This document shows, piece after piece, positions 43,512 through 52,169 of a stretch of DNA of 64,000 nt (positions are counted from its first letter, which is position 1; each line of letters begins with the position of its first letter). The notes below the pieces were generated by a model. That model saw only the letters and a list, made by a program, of their open reading frames with translations. It ran no database searches and was not told the origin of the DNA. The position numbers and the translations under genes were made by a program. The stretch comes from Paenibacillus macerans. GTDB taxonomy: Bacteria > Bacillota > Bacilli > Paenibacillales > Paenibacillaceae. The stretch lies in assembly GCF_023715465.1 (NCBI RefSeq), contig NZ_JAMBOE010000014.1:80542-144541 (forward strand), in the 5' to 3' direction.

Positions 43512-44135
43512 TTGAAGTGGAATGATTGTAGGGGTGAATACACGGCGTACATTAGCCTAGGTTCAACGTGTCAAACCGCCTATCAGCTAAAAAGACTGGG
43601 TTTACGGAAATTTTCAGGCCCGTTAGATTGGTTTATCTCGTTTAGGGCTCACGAGGTGGCTCGTTTGCTCCGAAATCGCTTTGACGGATTTATGGAATTA
43701 GACCAACTCCGACTTTCCGGTATGGATTTGAATTGTTACGTCGTTACAGATGACAGGTATGACATCGTTTCTTATCACGATTTTCCGTTAAGCTTGTCGA
43801 TTTACCGATGGACGGATGCTTACCCTGCATTTAAACGTAAGATTGATCGGCGTATAAACAGATTTTTAACAGCAGCAAAGAGCAAGCCAATCTGCTTGGT
43901 CAGAACCCAAACGTCAAAGCCGGAAGCGGAGAAGCTTTATGCATCACTTCATAAGGTCATGCCCGGTAAATTTCGTCTTTTAATTGTGAACAACATGGAT
44001 TATTTACACGAGTTAGGGCACGAGGATTGGGGATTGCATGGTGTTTGCTCCGTATCGGTACCTAAAGGAATGGATTGGAGAGGATCTAACCAGGCATGGG
44101 ACCAAATCATGAAAGGATTTAAGCTGAAACCTTAA
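43512..44135 (+). CDS. DUF1796 family putative cysteine peptidase
   Basis: 207 residues from TTG 43512 (AAGGAGGGA upstream). Features of the papain-like DUF1796 family: ISLGSTCQTAYQLKRLGLR with the presumed active cysteine, and SGPLDWFIS. C-terminal YLHELGHEDWGLHGVCSV may hold further active-site residues. Function unknown. Stands alone after the att-like repeat. Confidence 0.8.
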   Translation: MKWNDCRGEYTAYISLGSTCQTAYQLKRLGLRKFSGPLDWFISFRAHEVARLLRNRFDGFMELDQLRLSGMDLNCYVVTDDRYDIVSYHDFPLSLSIYRWTDAYPAFKRKIDRRINRFLTAAKSKPICLVRTQTSKPEAEKLYASLHKVMPGKFRLLIVNNMDYLHELGHEDWGLHGVCSVSVPKGMDWRGSNQAWDQIMKGFKLKP

Positions 44136-44199
44136 AAAGAGAAACAATGACTTTCACTTTTTCATCTCCTACTCGCTATCGCCTTCCTTTGCTATAAAC

Positions 44200-44258
44200 T
44201 TACAAGGTTTGACCACTATCCACGGTAATGATCTGACCGGTCATTGTTTCATATTCCA
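44200..44258 (-). pseudogene. Remnant of short-chain dehydrogenase C-terminus
   Basis: On the minus strand the frame reads EYETMTGQIITVDSGQTL and stops, the usual end of an SDR protein (TGQxxxVDGG). Nothing of the Rossmann fold is left upstream. A short open plus-strand frame at about 44300-44419 (ending NIRHDIGNLKL) is also unassigned. The stretch 44136-44601 otherwise holds nothing recognisable. Confidence 0.5.
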
Positions 44259-44601
44259 AGTGGCACATATAGGTTGAAGGCACGAAACGTCGCAAATATC
44301 TAGAGGAAATGTCGCAGCAATAGATATTGAACTTACTTCGGAGAATTTAGCACCAGGTGTAAATATCAGAAACAAAGGGTTAAACATTAGGCATGATATT
44401 GGCAATCTAAAGCTTTAGATTTTAATAGTTATAGTTATTTTGTTCTTTTTAATCAGAATAAATGACCATGTCTTAGTTCATAGTGGTCTAAACTATTTTA
44501 CGATCCAAACCGGGCGTTCGCCGTTACTAGGGCAAGTGCCCCTACATAGAAATAAGCTGATGAGGAAGGCTTATGACATGAGCAGGGATGGTGTAAAGTA
44601 G

Positions 44602-45981
44602 ATGCTGCAAAAGTTGAAAAAGAAAAGTACAAGATTAACCGGAAGGATCGTAATTCCGGGCAATCCGTCATACAATACGACCAGAATGGAGTACAATAGG
44701 CGTTTTTCCAAATTTCCAAGGGTCATTGTTTTTTGCCAACGAACTCAGGATGTGATCAATGCAGTCAAATGGGCTCGTGAGCGGGGCATACGGCTGCGGG
44801 TGCGCAGCGGACGGCATAGCTATGAAGGCTTCTCAGCTGTAAATGGCGGTATTATTATCGATGTGAGCGAGATGAATAAAGTTAAAGTTGATCGAAGAAA
44901 TAGAGTGGCAATTGTCCAAACGGGAAATCCGCTTGCCCGTGTGTACAAAAAGCTGTGGAATAAGCGTGTGGCCATTCCGGCGGGGACTGCGCCCGACGTA
45001 GGCGTTGCTGGGCTTACCCTGGGAGGTGGTGTTGGGCTACTTTCCCGCAAATATGGACTTACGTGCGATAACCTGAAACAAGTGAAGATGGTCGTAGCTT
45101 CGGGGCGGTATGGGGCAAGGACGATTGTGGCAAACAGAAAGAAACATTCCGATCTGTTGTGGGCATCACGAGGCGGAGGGGGAGGGAACTTCGGTGTTGC
45201 TACAGAATATACATTTCGGGTTAGACCGATTTCATCGGTTTCTATATACAGTATTACGTGGAAATGGAGTGATCTTGAGAAGGTGTTACCGGCTTGGCAA
45301 CGCTGGGCCCTCTCTGTCACAAACCGCTTAACCTCAACAATTGAGGTGGCTGCTAAACAGGTGGGAACCATTATATCTACCGGGCAATTGCTTGGCGGTG
45401 CAGAGGAGCTGCGTCGATTGATTAGACCACTCTTGCGAGCAGGCACTCCGGTGAAGGTGATGGTGAAGACAGTGCCATTTATTGAAGCAACCAAATTTTT
45501 TGCCGAATCGGACCTGAATTTGGAACCAAAGTTTAAAATAACCGGAGCCTACGGGTTCAAACCTTTGCCGCCTGAAGGAGTGCGAATTATACGCGATTTT
45601 TTATCCAAAGCACCCAACAGGCATTCTAGCGTGTGGAGCCAGAGCTTAGGGGGTGCAGGAAGCGCGGTGAGTCGAGTATCGCCTACTGCAACAGCCTATC
45701 CTCATCGGAAGGCAGAGACAATCTACGAGCTGTCAGCCCGCTGGAGAAACAACAGGGAGCAGAAGCGGAATATTCAGTGGGTGAAAAGGTTCCGCAGAGC
45801 GTTGCGTCCCTTTGTTAAAGGGGATTATGTGAATTTTCCCGATCTGCAGATTAAGAACTGGCCCAAAGCGTATTATGGCGTGAACTTTGGCAGATTGAAG
45901 CAGGTGAAACGAAAGTACGATCCTCATAATGTGTTTCGTTTTGCTCAGAGTATTCCAGTGGGTAAACAGGTTAAAAAATGA
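44602..45981 (+). CDS. FAD-binding oxidoreductase, berberine-bridge-enzyme type
   Basis: 459 residues. PCMH-type FAD domain: RVIVFCQRTQDVINAVKWA, LRVRSGRHSYEGFS with FAD-linking His72, GLTLGGGVGLLSRKYGLTCDNL; C-terminal BBE segment KRKYDPHNVFRFAQSIP. In bicovalent members a Cys follows in GTCPTVG; here that position is Ala130 (AGTAPDVGVAG), so only the His link is expected. It probably oxidises a sugar or alcohol substrate; no signal peptide. Monocistronic, with a hairpin (AAGGAGCTG...CAGCTCCTT) at 46009-46035 after it. Confidence 0.88.
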   Translation: MLQKLKKKSTRLTGRIVIPGNPSYNTTRMEYNRRFSKFPRVIVFCQRTQDVINAVKWARERGIRLRVRSGRHSYEGFSAVNGGIIIDVSEMNKVKVDRRNRVAIVQTGNPLARVYKKLWNKRVAIPAGTAPDVGVAGLTLGGGVGLLSRKYGLTCDNLKQVKMVVASGRYGARTIVANRKKHSDLLWASRGGGGGNFGVATEYTFRVRPISSVSIYSITWKWSDLEKVLPAWQRWALSVTNRLTSTIEVAAKQVGTIISTGQLLGGAEELRRLIRPLLRAGTPVKVMVKTVPFIEATKFFAESDLNLEPKFKITGAYGFKPLPPEGVRIIRDFLSKAPNRHSSVWSQSLGGAGSAVSRVSPTATAYPHRKAETIYELSARWRNNREQKRNIQWVKRFRRALRPFVKGDYVNFPDLQIKNWPKAYYGVNFGRLKQVKRKYDPHNVFRFAQSIPVGKQVKK

Positions 45982-46008
45982 CAATACGCACACCAGATCG
46001 AATTAAGA

Positions 46009-46035
46009 CAAGGAGCTGACGACGGCAGCTCCTTT
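46009..46035 (+). terminator. Hairpin terminator after oxidoreductase gene
   Basis: AAGGAGCTG pairs with CAGCTCCTT around ACGACGG; the T tract is weak (TTTAGC). Confidence 0.5.
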
Positions 46036-46064
46036 AGCAATCTCGCTGATAGCGACGTTAAGCT

Positions 46065-46088
46065 GAACATACCATAAGTGACGGCGAT
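46065..46088 (+). other. Degenerate third att-like copy
   Basis: GAACATACCATAAGTGACGG aligns with the rlmH-end repeat with a few substitutions and offset single-base gaps. The bases before it, GATAGCGACGTTAAGCT, match those before the second copy (GATAGCCCCGTTAAGCT). Confidence 0.35.
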
Positions 46089-46116
46089 ATATTTTTTGAA
46101 AGTGTCACTTGCCGGG

Positions 46117-46671
46117 TCAAAAAGGGATTCGTTTTGTACTTATTACATAGTCGTGTTGAGCCGCCCAATTCACAAGACCATTCCAGAAATTTTCACAAGC
46201 TGAAACGATCTTTAAAGGCTCTGCTAGCTCTCCAGACATGACCATCCGAGCAACAGTGTCAAATCCTTCTGGACGACTAGGCAGTTTTCTTAGTTTCCCG
46301 ATAAACTCGCACATTTCCCCTACAAGGACTTCATTAATTGCACGCCTGAAATCCTCTTTTGTTGGTGATTCGGCAGCCTTCTTTAATTTTGGGAAAAAAC
46401 CGTCAGGATCGTACAGACTGAGTGGGGAAAAGAACGGACCATGCGTCAACGGCCATTCCCCCTCAATAGTAGAGGCAGTTTCAAGAAGAACGTCCGCACT
46501 GCAGACATTCACTTCAGCTTTCCAATGCCCGGCCGACCATTCATAGCTGAACTCCACGGATTCGCTTGATTCGACTAGTACATCGCGAACACGTCCCGCG
46601 GTGCGAAGGCTAGTGCGACGATCTACAGCGTCATCGAGACGGCGCAGGAAAACGGACTTCTTCCGTTCCAA
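46117..46671 (-). CDS. Hypothetical protein
   Basis: 184 residues, soluble, no signal. N-terminus MERKKSVFLRRLDDAVDRRT, a middle region with SYEWSAGHWKAEVNVCSAD and a helical C-terminus ending HDYVISTKRIPF. No family recognised and no clear ribosome binding site before 46671. It may be a foreign or decaying gene, given the remnants around it. Confidence 0.55.
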   Translation of the reverse strand: MERKKSVFLRRLDDAVDRRTSLRTAGRVRDVLVESSESVEFSYEWSAGHWKAEVNVCSADVLLETASTIEGEWPLTHGPFFSPLSLYDPDGFFPKLKKAAESPTKEDFRRAINEVLVGEMCEFIGKLRKLPSRPEGFDTVARMVMSGELAEPLKIVSACENFWNGLVNWAAQHDYVISTKRIPF

Positions 46672-46844
46672 TATCTAAAGTACTTGTTCGAGCAACTTCC
46701 ACAGCTTTCGGATCCACAAAATTCAGAGGCACTCGAGCCTTAAAAATTTATTTTCACTTTGGACATTTTGTTGGACCTTCGTTAAACATCTTTATTTTCC
46801 CTCACCATCTACATGTGCGAATTGTACAAAAAAGACCCAATGAT

Positions 46845-47732
46845 CTAATCCCTCGTGCTTTCGAATCGTCTTAGTTTCTCCGCGTCCCGGGCTGGAGATG
46901 AACCGAAGAAGCGGGAGTACTCTCGATTAAACTGTGAAGGACTTTGATAGCCAACATGAAATGCGGCACTGGTTACTGAATAGCCCTCAAATGCAATGAG
47001 GTTCCTAGCCTCCAAAAGCCTTAATTGCTTTTGAAATTGAATAGGACTTAAACCGGTTGCCCTTTTAAACTGACGGTGAAAGGTATTTACAGCCATACCA
47101 GATTTTGATGCCAGATCACCAATGTTTACTGGCCTCATAAAATTTGCGCGAAACCATTTTACAATCTGGGAAATCATAGATAAATTACCTTCCTGAAGAC
47201 CAAATTGCCTCAGATTCCATCCTTGTGGTCCCATCAGAACGCGATAAAGGATTTCGCGCTCATAAGCTGGTGCAAGAGCTGGAATATCTTTTGGTGTCTT
47301 CGATAATCGCAATAAGCGCAGCCATGCCGCCATAAATTCAATGTCTATTTCACAAGCTGCGAAATGCTCGGAAGCAGTTGGGATTAGATTCTCAGGCAGA
47401 TCTCTTAATAAACTCTGAAGAACATCCTGGTTTAACCTAAGACCAAGGGACATGTAAGGACGTCCTTCATGATCTGGGTGTACACTCGCCGTTGCAGGAA
47501 CATGTACCGGTAACACGTAATAGGATGGCCCTTTGAGGTCAGTGCAACGCTCCCCGATGGAAAGAATCTTTGTTCCTTGAACCGTAAAACCAATCATCGG
47601 CTCGTAGAGCGCTGCAAGCTGATGTGCGGGAATGTCTCCCTTAATCATACTTAGCCCGGGTACTCCGCTTTCAATTGGTCGAGTGCCTGCACTTTTCATT
47701 AGATCAATAATTTCATCAAGGATTTTATTCAT
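46845..47732 (-). CDS. AraC-family regulator (AraC_N type)
   Basis: 295 residues. N-terminal AraC_N domain (GLSMIKGDIPAHQLAALYEPMIGF in outline; YYVLPVHVPATASV) and C-terminal HTH pair (MRPVNIGDLASKSGMAVNTF, GYSVTSAAFHVGYQSPSQFNRE). This subgroup is usually next to an oxidoreductase it controls. It is divergent from the SDR gene at 47950, which is the likely target. Confidence 0.9.
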   Translation of the reverse strand: MNKILDEIIDLMKSAGTRPIESGVPGLSMIKGDIPAHQLAALYEPMIGFTVQGTKILSIGERCTDLKGPSYYVLPVHVPATASVHPDHEGRPYMSLGLRLNQDVLQSLLRDLPENLIPTASEHFAACEIDIEFMAAWLRLLRLSKTPKDIPALAPAYEREILYRVLMGPQGWNLRQFGLQEGNLSMISQIVKWFRANFMRPVNIGDLASKSGMAVNTFHRQFKRATGLSPIQFQKQLRLLEARNLIAFEGYSVTSAAFHVGYQSPSQFNREYSRFFGSSPARDAEKLRRFESTRD

Positions 47733-47949
47733 ACACTTATTTTATTACACGACTTCTTATTCCTCAACACCACTCTGAAATGATTCGGCACTTTTAGGCT
47801 TTTCTTATGATAAATATTAGGGATAATCGAGGTTATTCGAACGGGTCTATGGTGTTTTTAGGCAATAAGAAGGCATGATTAGATCTATATTATCTCAGCA
47901 GATACGACTAAAATTAAATCCAGATCGAACACAAAAAAGGAGAGAACTT

Positions 47950-48705
47950 ATGAAAATTGCAATTGTAACAGGCGGAAGTAATGGCATTGGAAAAGCGACG
48001 GCTCTTGGGCTTGGCCAGCGCGGAATTAGCGTCATTCTCACATACAATTCCTATAAGGACCGGGCGGAAGCTGTCGTTAAGGAAATTGAGAAGAATAGTG
48101 GAGTTCGGGCAGTAGCACTGAAGTTGGATCTGACTCAACTATCATCATTCGAGGATTTCGTTCTAGAAGTGAAAAAGAGCCTCAAAGAAATTTGGAACAG
48201 AACGACTTTTGATTACTTAGTTAATAATGGCGGTATTGGCGGGCCAATGATGTTCTCTGAGATGAGCGAAGAATATTTCGACAAGATTCTAAATACGAAC
48301 TTCAAAGGACCGATTTTTTTAACACAACAGCTTGTCAGATTCATGGATGATGCTGGAGCCATTGTAAATACTACAAGTTCATCAAAGAACCAATCATTTC
48401 CAGGCTACTCTGCCTACGGATCGTTAAAAGCAGCATTCTCAACTTGGACTCGCTACATCGCCAAAGAACTTGCCCCTCGCCAAATTCGGGTTAATGCCGT
48501 TTCTCCTGGTCCTACGCACAGCAATTTTGGTGATGGAGCATTCGATAAACATCCTGAATTCATTAAGCCGCTGGCGGAGCAATCTGTATTTGGCAGAATC
48601 GGCCAACCCGAAGATATTGGGAAGGTCATTGTGAACTTATTGTCCGATGATTTCGGCTGGGTTACAGCCCAGGACATTGAAGTGTCTGGCGGACATTTGC
48701 TTTAA
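47950..48705 (+). CDS. Short-chain dehydrogenase/reductase (SDR)
   Basis: 251 residues from ATG 47950, AAAGGAGAG upstream; the longer frame from 47875 is not needed. Classical SDR: cofactor motif TGGSNGIGKAT, NNGG motif, catalytic S-Y-K in TTSSSKN and GYSAYGSLKAA, and PG motif AVSPGPTHSNF. NADPH preference is suggested by the basic/hydroxyl residues after the second strand. Divergent AraC regulator upstream; terminator downstream. Confidence 0.92.
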   Translation: MKIAIVTGGSNGIGKATALGLGQRGISVILTYNSYKDRAEAVVKEIEKNSGVRAVALKLDLTQLSSFEDFVLEVKKSLKEIWNRTTFDYLVNNGGIGGPMMFSEMSEEYFDKILNTNFKGPIFLTQQLVRFMDDAGAIVNTTSSSKNQSFPGYSAYGSLKAAFSTWTRYIAKELAPRQIRVNAVSPGPTHSNFGDGAFDKHPEFIKPLAEQSVFGRIGQPEDIGKVIVNLLSDDFGWVTAQDIEVSGGHLL

Positions 48706-48748
48706 GAAGGGTGCTCATTTGAGCAATAAGGATCAGAAGAGATAAACA

Positions 48749-48795
48749 GGGGTGTCCTATCGTCATTTTCATGACTTATGGGACACCCCGTTTAT
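48749..48795 (+). terminator. Rho-independent terminator of SDR gene
   Basis: GGGGTGTCCTA and TGGGACACCCC pair around a 19-base loop that itself contains TCATTTTCATGA; followed by GTTTATT. Confidence 0.75.
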
Positions 48796-48958
48796 TATCC
48801 AGGCACTTGAACCACATTCAGTCATATATATAGGTGATAGCAGCTCGAACCTGTTGAGGAGGATTATATATAAGTGATGTTACCGGGTGAAAAGTATTTC
48901 GGTAAGTTTGAGGCGTTTTTTTTATTTTACGGAGCCAATGAAAGTGGGAGCATGCTTT

Positions 48959-49159
48959 ATGGCCAGAAAAAGTCAAACTGTGGACCCCTGGGCTGGATTG
49001 AATGAGCGACAGCGTAGCTATTTAAAAGCAATCTATCAGGCTGATCAGAAGGCTGAGGCAGATGAAAAGTATGCTGCAGCTTCGAATTGGAACAGTCGCC
49101 CTGCTAATGAATGGCGTTGGTTGTTATACGGGTATATCCTAAATAAAGGAATTGGATAA
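48959..49159 (+). CDS. Small hypothetical protein
   Basis: 66 residues from ATG 48959 with GGGAG 8 bases upstream. The sequence (VDPWAGLNERQRSYLKAIYQ, RPANEWRWLLYG) is Trp- and Gln-rich and looks like a short conserved wHTH- or helicase-associated domain, but I cannot name the family. It is 18 bp before the next gene and may be cotranscribed. It could also be a fragment of a larger protein. Confidence 0.55.
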   Translation: MARKSQTVDPWAGLNERQRSYLKAIYQADQKAEADEKYAAASNWNSRPANEWRWLLYGYILNKGIG

Positions 49160-49177
49160 AAGGCGAGGTGTAAGATT

Positions 49178-49810
49178 ATGAATGCGTTAGAACACTTACC
49201 AGAACCGGAACACTTAAAAAAGCTAATGATCGTCCAAGCAGTTCTGAATACGATTCTTTGTGAGACGGAATGGCTTCGTTATCATAGCTTTGTTCAGGAA
49301 TGGGATGATGGAGTTTGTATGGCAAAAATAGATAATGGGGCAGGGGATCATCTTATCATATTGTTTTCCGTTGAAGGCTCCATCATAAAGGGCTTCGATC
49401 ATGAATCTCAATTAAGCCCGTATGCACAAGACGAACATAAGGTATGGCCAGGCATTTATGATAACGTTCCGAATGAATTATTATCTCTGCTGGAGCATGA
49501 AGGCATTGAAAAAGAAGATGTGACTTTTTGTATGTGGTGTAAAAATAGTGATTCGAGCTGGCAGAAGGGAAACGTTAAAATACCGAAAGGAGCAGATGAT
49601 GGGTCTGCTTTTTTAATAAATGCGATATACCGGACACCGGAAGAATTCGTGCAATTTGCGAAAGATTATTATGAATTGGCCCTGCCGGTAGAAGTTGTTG
49701 AACAAGCTTACGAGGGCTTCCCTATTACTGTGGAGATGATTCAAATGCTGAATCCCGACTGTGCCGCAGAGGAAGTTTATCGAGAGTTGGAATCAATGAG
49801 GTTGATTTAA
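49178..49810 (+). CDS. Hypothetical protein
   Basis: 210 residues from ATG 49178, with GGCGAGGTG upstream. Soluble, acidic; segments LIILFSVEGSIIKGFDHES and VTFCMWCKNSDSSWQKG. The layout recalls SMI1/immunity-type or phage-associated small proteins, but there is no clear match. Probably in one transcript with the preceding short gene. Confidence 0.65.
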   Translation: MNALEHLPEPEHLKKLMIVQAVLNTILCETEWLRYHSFVQEWDDGVCMAKIDNGAGDHLIILFSVEGSIIKGFDHESQLSPYAQDEHKVWPGIYDNVPNELLSLLEHEGIEKEDVTFCMWCKNSDSSWQKGNVKIPKGADDGSAFLINAIYRTPEEFVQFAKDYYELALPVEVVEQAYEGFPITVEMIQMLNPDCAAEEVYRELESMRLI

Positions 49811-49935
49811 CGAAACAAATGACATTGTGCTAATAGGGAAGTGTAGCTTAATCAGCTAGTAGTATATAATATTTCATGGAAATGATATCTGATGAGAACA
49901 GAATTTTATTGAATTTATATTGGAGGGGTGCGGGG

Positions 49936-50355
49936 ATGGGCATGAGAGTAAAATTAGAAGGAATCACTGTTTTGGCGCTTGATGTTCCTAGATTGACTAG
50001 CTTTTATCGTGATGTCTTGGGATTTAAGGTTATTATTGAAGAAGGACATTACACTGAATTTGAGAATGATGGTGTTCGTCTAGCCATTTTCGCGGCACCA
50101 TTAATGGCAGATAACACAAACGGTCACCATTCTTTTGTAGAAGAGCGTAAAGGGCAAGCTTTTGAGCTTAACTTCGAATGTGCTTCTCCTGAGGATGTCT
50201 ACGTTATGTATGATGATTTTGTTTCAAAAGGGGCTACAGGGATAACAGCGCCGAAGGTGACGTCCTGGGGGCACACCACGGGCTTCTTTGCAGATCCAGA
50301 AGGCAACATCCATTCCCTCTTTGCAGTTAACCCCGTTACGGCGGAGAAAGCCTAA
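49936..50355 (+). CDS. VOC (glyoxalase/dioxygenase-like) family protein
   Basis: 139 residues from ATG 49936, GGAGGGG upstream; a longer frame from 49876 lacks a site. The beta-alpha-beta-beta-beta units of the VOC fold are visible: LALDVPRLTSFYRDVLGFKV, and at the C-terminus TTGFFADPEGNIHSLF. Metal-binding residues are partly present. Substrate unknown. A hairpin terminator follows. Confidence 0.88.
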   Translation: MGMRVKLEGITVLALDVPRLTSFYRDVLGFKVIIEEGHYTEFENDGVRLAIFAAPLMADNTNGHHSFVEERKGQAFELNFECASPEDVYVMYDDFVSKGATGITAPKVTSWGHTTGFFADPEGNIHSLFAVNPVTAEKA

Positions 50356-50410
50356 GAAATACATCTCAAGAAATTGTTAGAGCTAAAAAGCAGCGGGTAC
50401 GGCTTTATTA

Positions 50411-50456
50411 GAAGCTTCCTATTCCTCATGGACCGTGGTGTAGGAAGCTTCTTCAT
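50411..50456 (+). terminator. Rho-independent terminator of VOC gene
   Basis: GAAGCTTCCTA and TAGGAAGCTTC pair perfectly around a 20-base loop, followed by TTCATTT. Confidence 0.75.
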
Positions 50457-50552
50457 TTGCACGGCTCTCCGTCTAACGCGACGAAGGGCTCGGCTTCTTG
50501 GGAAAAATTAATGCCACTCTTTACTTTTGAACAGTGTGGTGCTAATATTGAT

Positions 50553-50576
50553 TTCGATAGTTATAGAACTGCAGAA
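50553..50576. promoter_or_regulatory. 24-bp operator before arsR, cassette 2
   Basis: TTCGATAGTTATAGAACTGC followed by AGAA; fits the shared palindrome with two changes, directly upstream of the second ArsR gene. Confidence 0.55.
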
Positions 50577-50598
50577 GAGACGCTGGGAGGTGGAAATC

Positions 50599-50880
50599 GT
50601 GGGAGAAAATCAAGAAGCTATCGGGCAAGCGGTTAAAGTGTATAAAGCTCTGGGCGAACCTACCCGGTTGAAAGTCGCTTTACTGCTCGCGAAGGAGAGC
50701 AATTTATGCTTCACTGCTATTGGTGAAAGGCTTGAATCGGTTGCAGGCTCGACGCTATCGCATCATTTGAAGCAATTGACGGACTCTGGCTTGATTGATT
50801 CTCGCAAGAATGGATCGTTTATTCATTATAACGTTAATAGAGAAATAGCAGAAAAATTTGCGCCTTTTTTGTTGGCGTAA
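50599..50880 (+). CDS. ArsR-family HTH repressor, cassette 2
   Basis: 93 residues from GTG 50599 (GGGAGGTGG 6 bases upstream), exactly the length of the paralogue at 40937-41218. Winged helix YKALGEPTRLKVALLLA, SVAGSTLSHHLKQLTDSGL, KNGSFIHYNVN; no Cys metal site typical of ArsR proper. Most of the HTH is unchanged between the two, so cross-regulation of the two cassettes is likely. Confidence 0.93.
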   Translation: MGENQEAIGQAVKVYKALGEPTRLKVALLLAKESNLCFTAIGERLESVAGSTLSHHLKQLTDSGLIDSRKNGSFIHYNVNREIAEKFAPFLLA

Positions 50881-50898
50881 TATTTTTTTGATAATCAT

Positions 50899-50922
50899 TT
50901 CTATATATTTAGAACTGTAGAA
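50899..50922. promoter_or_regulatory. 24-bp operator before LLM gene, cassette 2
   Basis: TTCTATATATTTAGAACTGT followed by AGAA; the best match to the shared operator, between ArsR and LLM genes. Confidence 0.65.
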
Positions 50923-50970
50923 TTCATGGAGTCTTGTACTTAAATAAAATTTAAGAAGGAGAGAATGACT

Positions 50971-52038
50971 ATGAGCAGTCAAACGAATACGATGGAGATT
51001 GGAATGAGCACCTTCCTCCATGCAAATCCCGGAAATGGCGGAGTCTCGCATGCCGAGAGGCTGCGCCAGGCAATCGAAGAGATGCAACTGGCAGATCAAG
51101 TCGGCCTTGACGTTTATGCCATCGGCGAGCATCATCGCACCGAATACACAAGCTCGTCGCCAGCCGTCATTCTGGCCGCTGCTGCCGCTACAACGAAGCG
51201 GATCCGGCTCTCAAGCGCAGTGACGGTGTTATCTTCGGACGATCCGGTGCGGGTATATCAGGACTTTGCAACGTTGGACGGTCTGTCGAACGGACGAGCG
51301 GAGATCATGGCCGGACGGGGTTCGTTCATCGAATCATTCCCGCTATTCGGTTATGACCTGAAAGACTACGAGGAATTGTATGAAGAGAAGCTGGAGCTGC
51401 TGTTGAAGATTCGCGCTTCTGAAAAGGTGATCTGGCGCGGCGGTCATCGTCCGGCAATTAACAACATGGGTGTCTATCCTCGTGCACAGCAGGAGCCTTT
51501 GCCTGTCTGGATCGGTACGGGTGGGAGCCCGGAATCGGCTGTTCGGGCCGGTTTGCTGGGACTTCCGATTGTCTTCTCAATCCTGGGTGGAGAGCCGCAG
51601 AGATTCGCACCTTTGGTGGAGCTTTATAAAGAAGCCGCTATAAAAGCCGGTCACGATCCGAATAAGCTGCAAATTGCTACGCATTCGCATGGCTTTATTT
51701 CGGATACGACACAAGAGGCAGCCGAACGGCATTACCCTGTCATGGCTGCCCAAATGAACCAGATTGGCCGGGAACGAGGCTGGCCTCCTTATACACGCGA
51801 CTCCTACGATGCAGCCCGCAGCCTTCAAGGCGCTCTTTATGTCGGAGATTCCGAATATGTCGCTGAGAAGATCCTTCTGCTGAACAAAAACCTAGGCTTG
51901 ACCCGGTTTATGATGTATGTCGATTTCAGTTCGTTGCCGCATCGCGACTTGCTGCGTACGATTGAACTTCTCGGCACCAAAGTAGCGCCGATTGTCCGGA
52001 AGGAGCTCGCACGTCAGTCATCTGGCAGTAATGTTTAA
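50971..52038 (+). CDS. LLM-class flavin-dependent oxidoreductase, cassette 2
   Basis: 355 residues; ATG 50971 is preferred over 50965 because GAAGGAGA is 9 bases before it. Luciferase-like segments are the same as in cassette 1: IGMSTFLHANPGN, IGEHHRTEYTSSSPA, GRGSFIESFPLFGYDL, WIGTGGSPESAVRAG. The protein is similar along its whole length to 39828-40877. Confidence 0.92.
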   Translation: MSSQTNTMEIGMSTFLHANPGNGGVSHAERLRQAIEEMQLADQVGLDVYAIGEHHRTEYTSSSPAVILAAAAATTKRIRLSSAVTVLSSDDPVRVYQDFATLDGLSNGRAEIMAGRGSFIESFPLFGYDLKDYEELYEEKLELLLKIRASEKVIWRGGHRPAINNMGVYPRAQQEPLPVWIGTGGSPESAVRAGLLGLPIVFSILGGEPQRFAPLVELYKEAAIKAGHDPNKLQIATHSHGFISDTTQEAAERHYPVMAAQMNQIGRERGWPPYTRDSYDAARSLQGALYVGDSEYVAEKILLLNKNLGLTRFMMYVDFSSLPHRDLLRTIELLGTKVAPIVRKELARQSSGSNV

Positions 52039-52126
52039 AGCAGCGAACGATCGTTGGAGTTAAGAGGACTGATTAAGCCGGGAAATGGTGTCGAACAATG
52101 GAAAAACTTATTTTTTTGTTTATGAC

Positions 52127-52150
52127 TTCTATAGATTTAGAATTATAAAA
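52127..52150. promoter_or_regulatory. 24-bp operator before MFS gene, cassette 2
   Basis: TTCTATAGATTTAGAATTAT followed by AAAA; half-site on the right is weaker. Lies just before the ribosome binding site of the MFS gene. Confidence 0.55.
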
Positions 52151-52169
52151 ATGATAAGGGGAGACTTAA

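Noticed and set aside
48887..49159. Longer start at 48887 for the 66-residue protein
   Set aside because: No ribosome binding site there; GGGAG lies before the ATG at 48959, and the added residues are unlike the rest.
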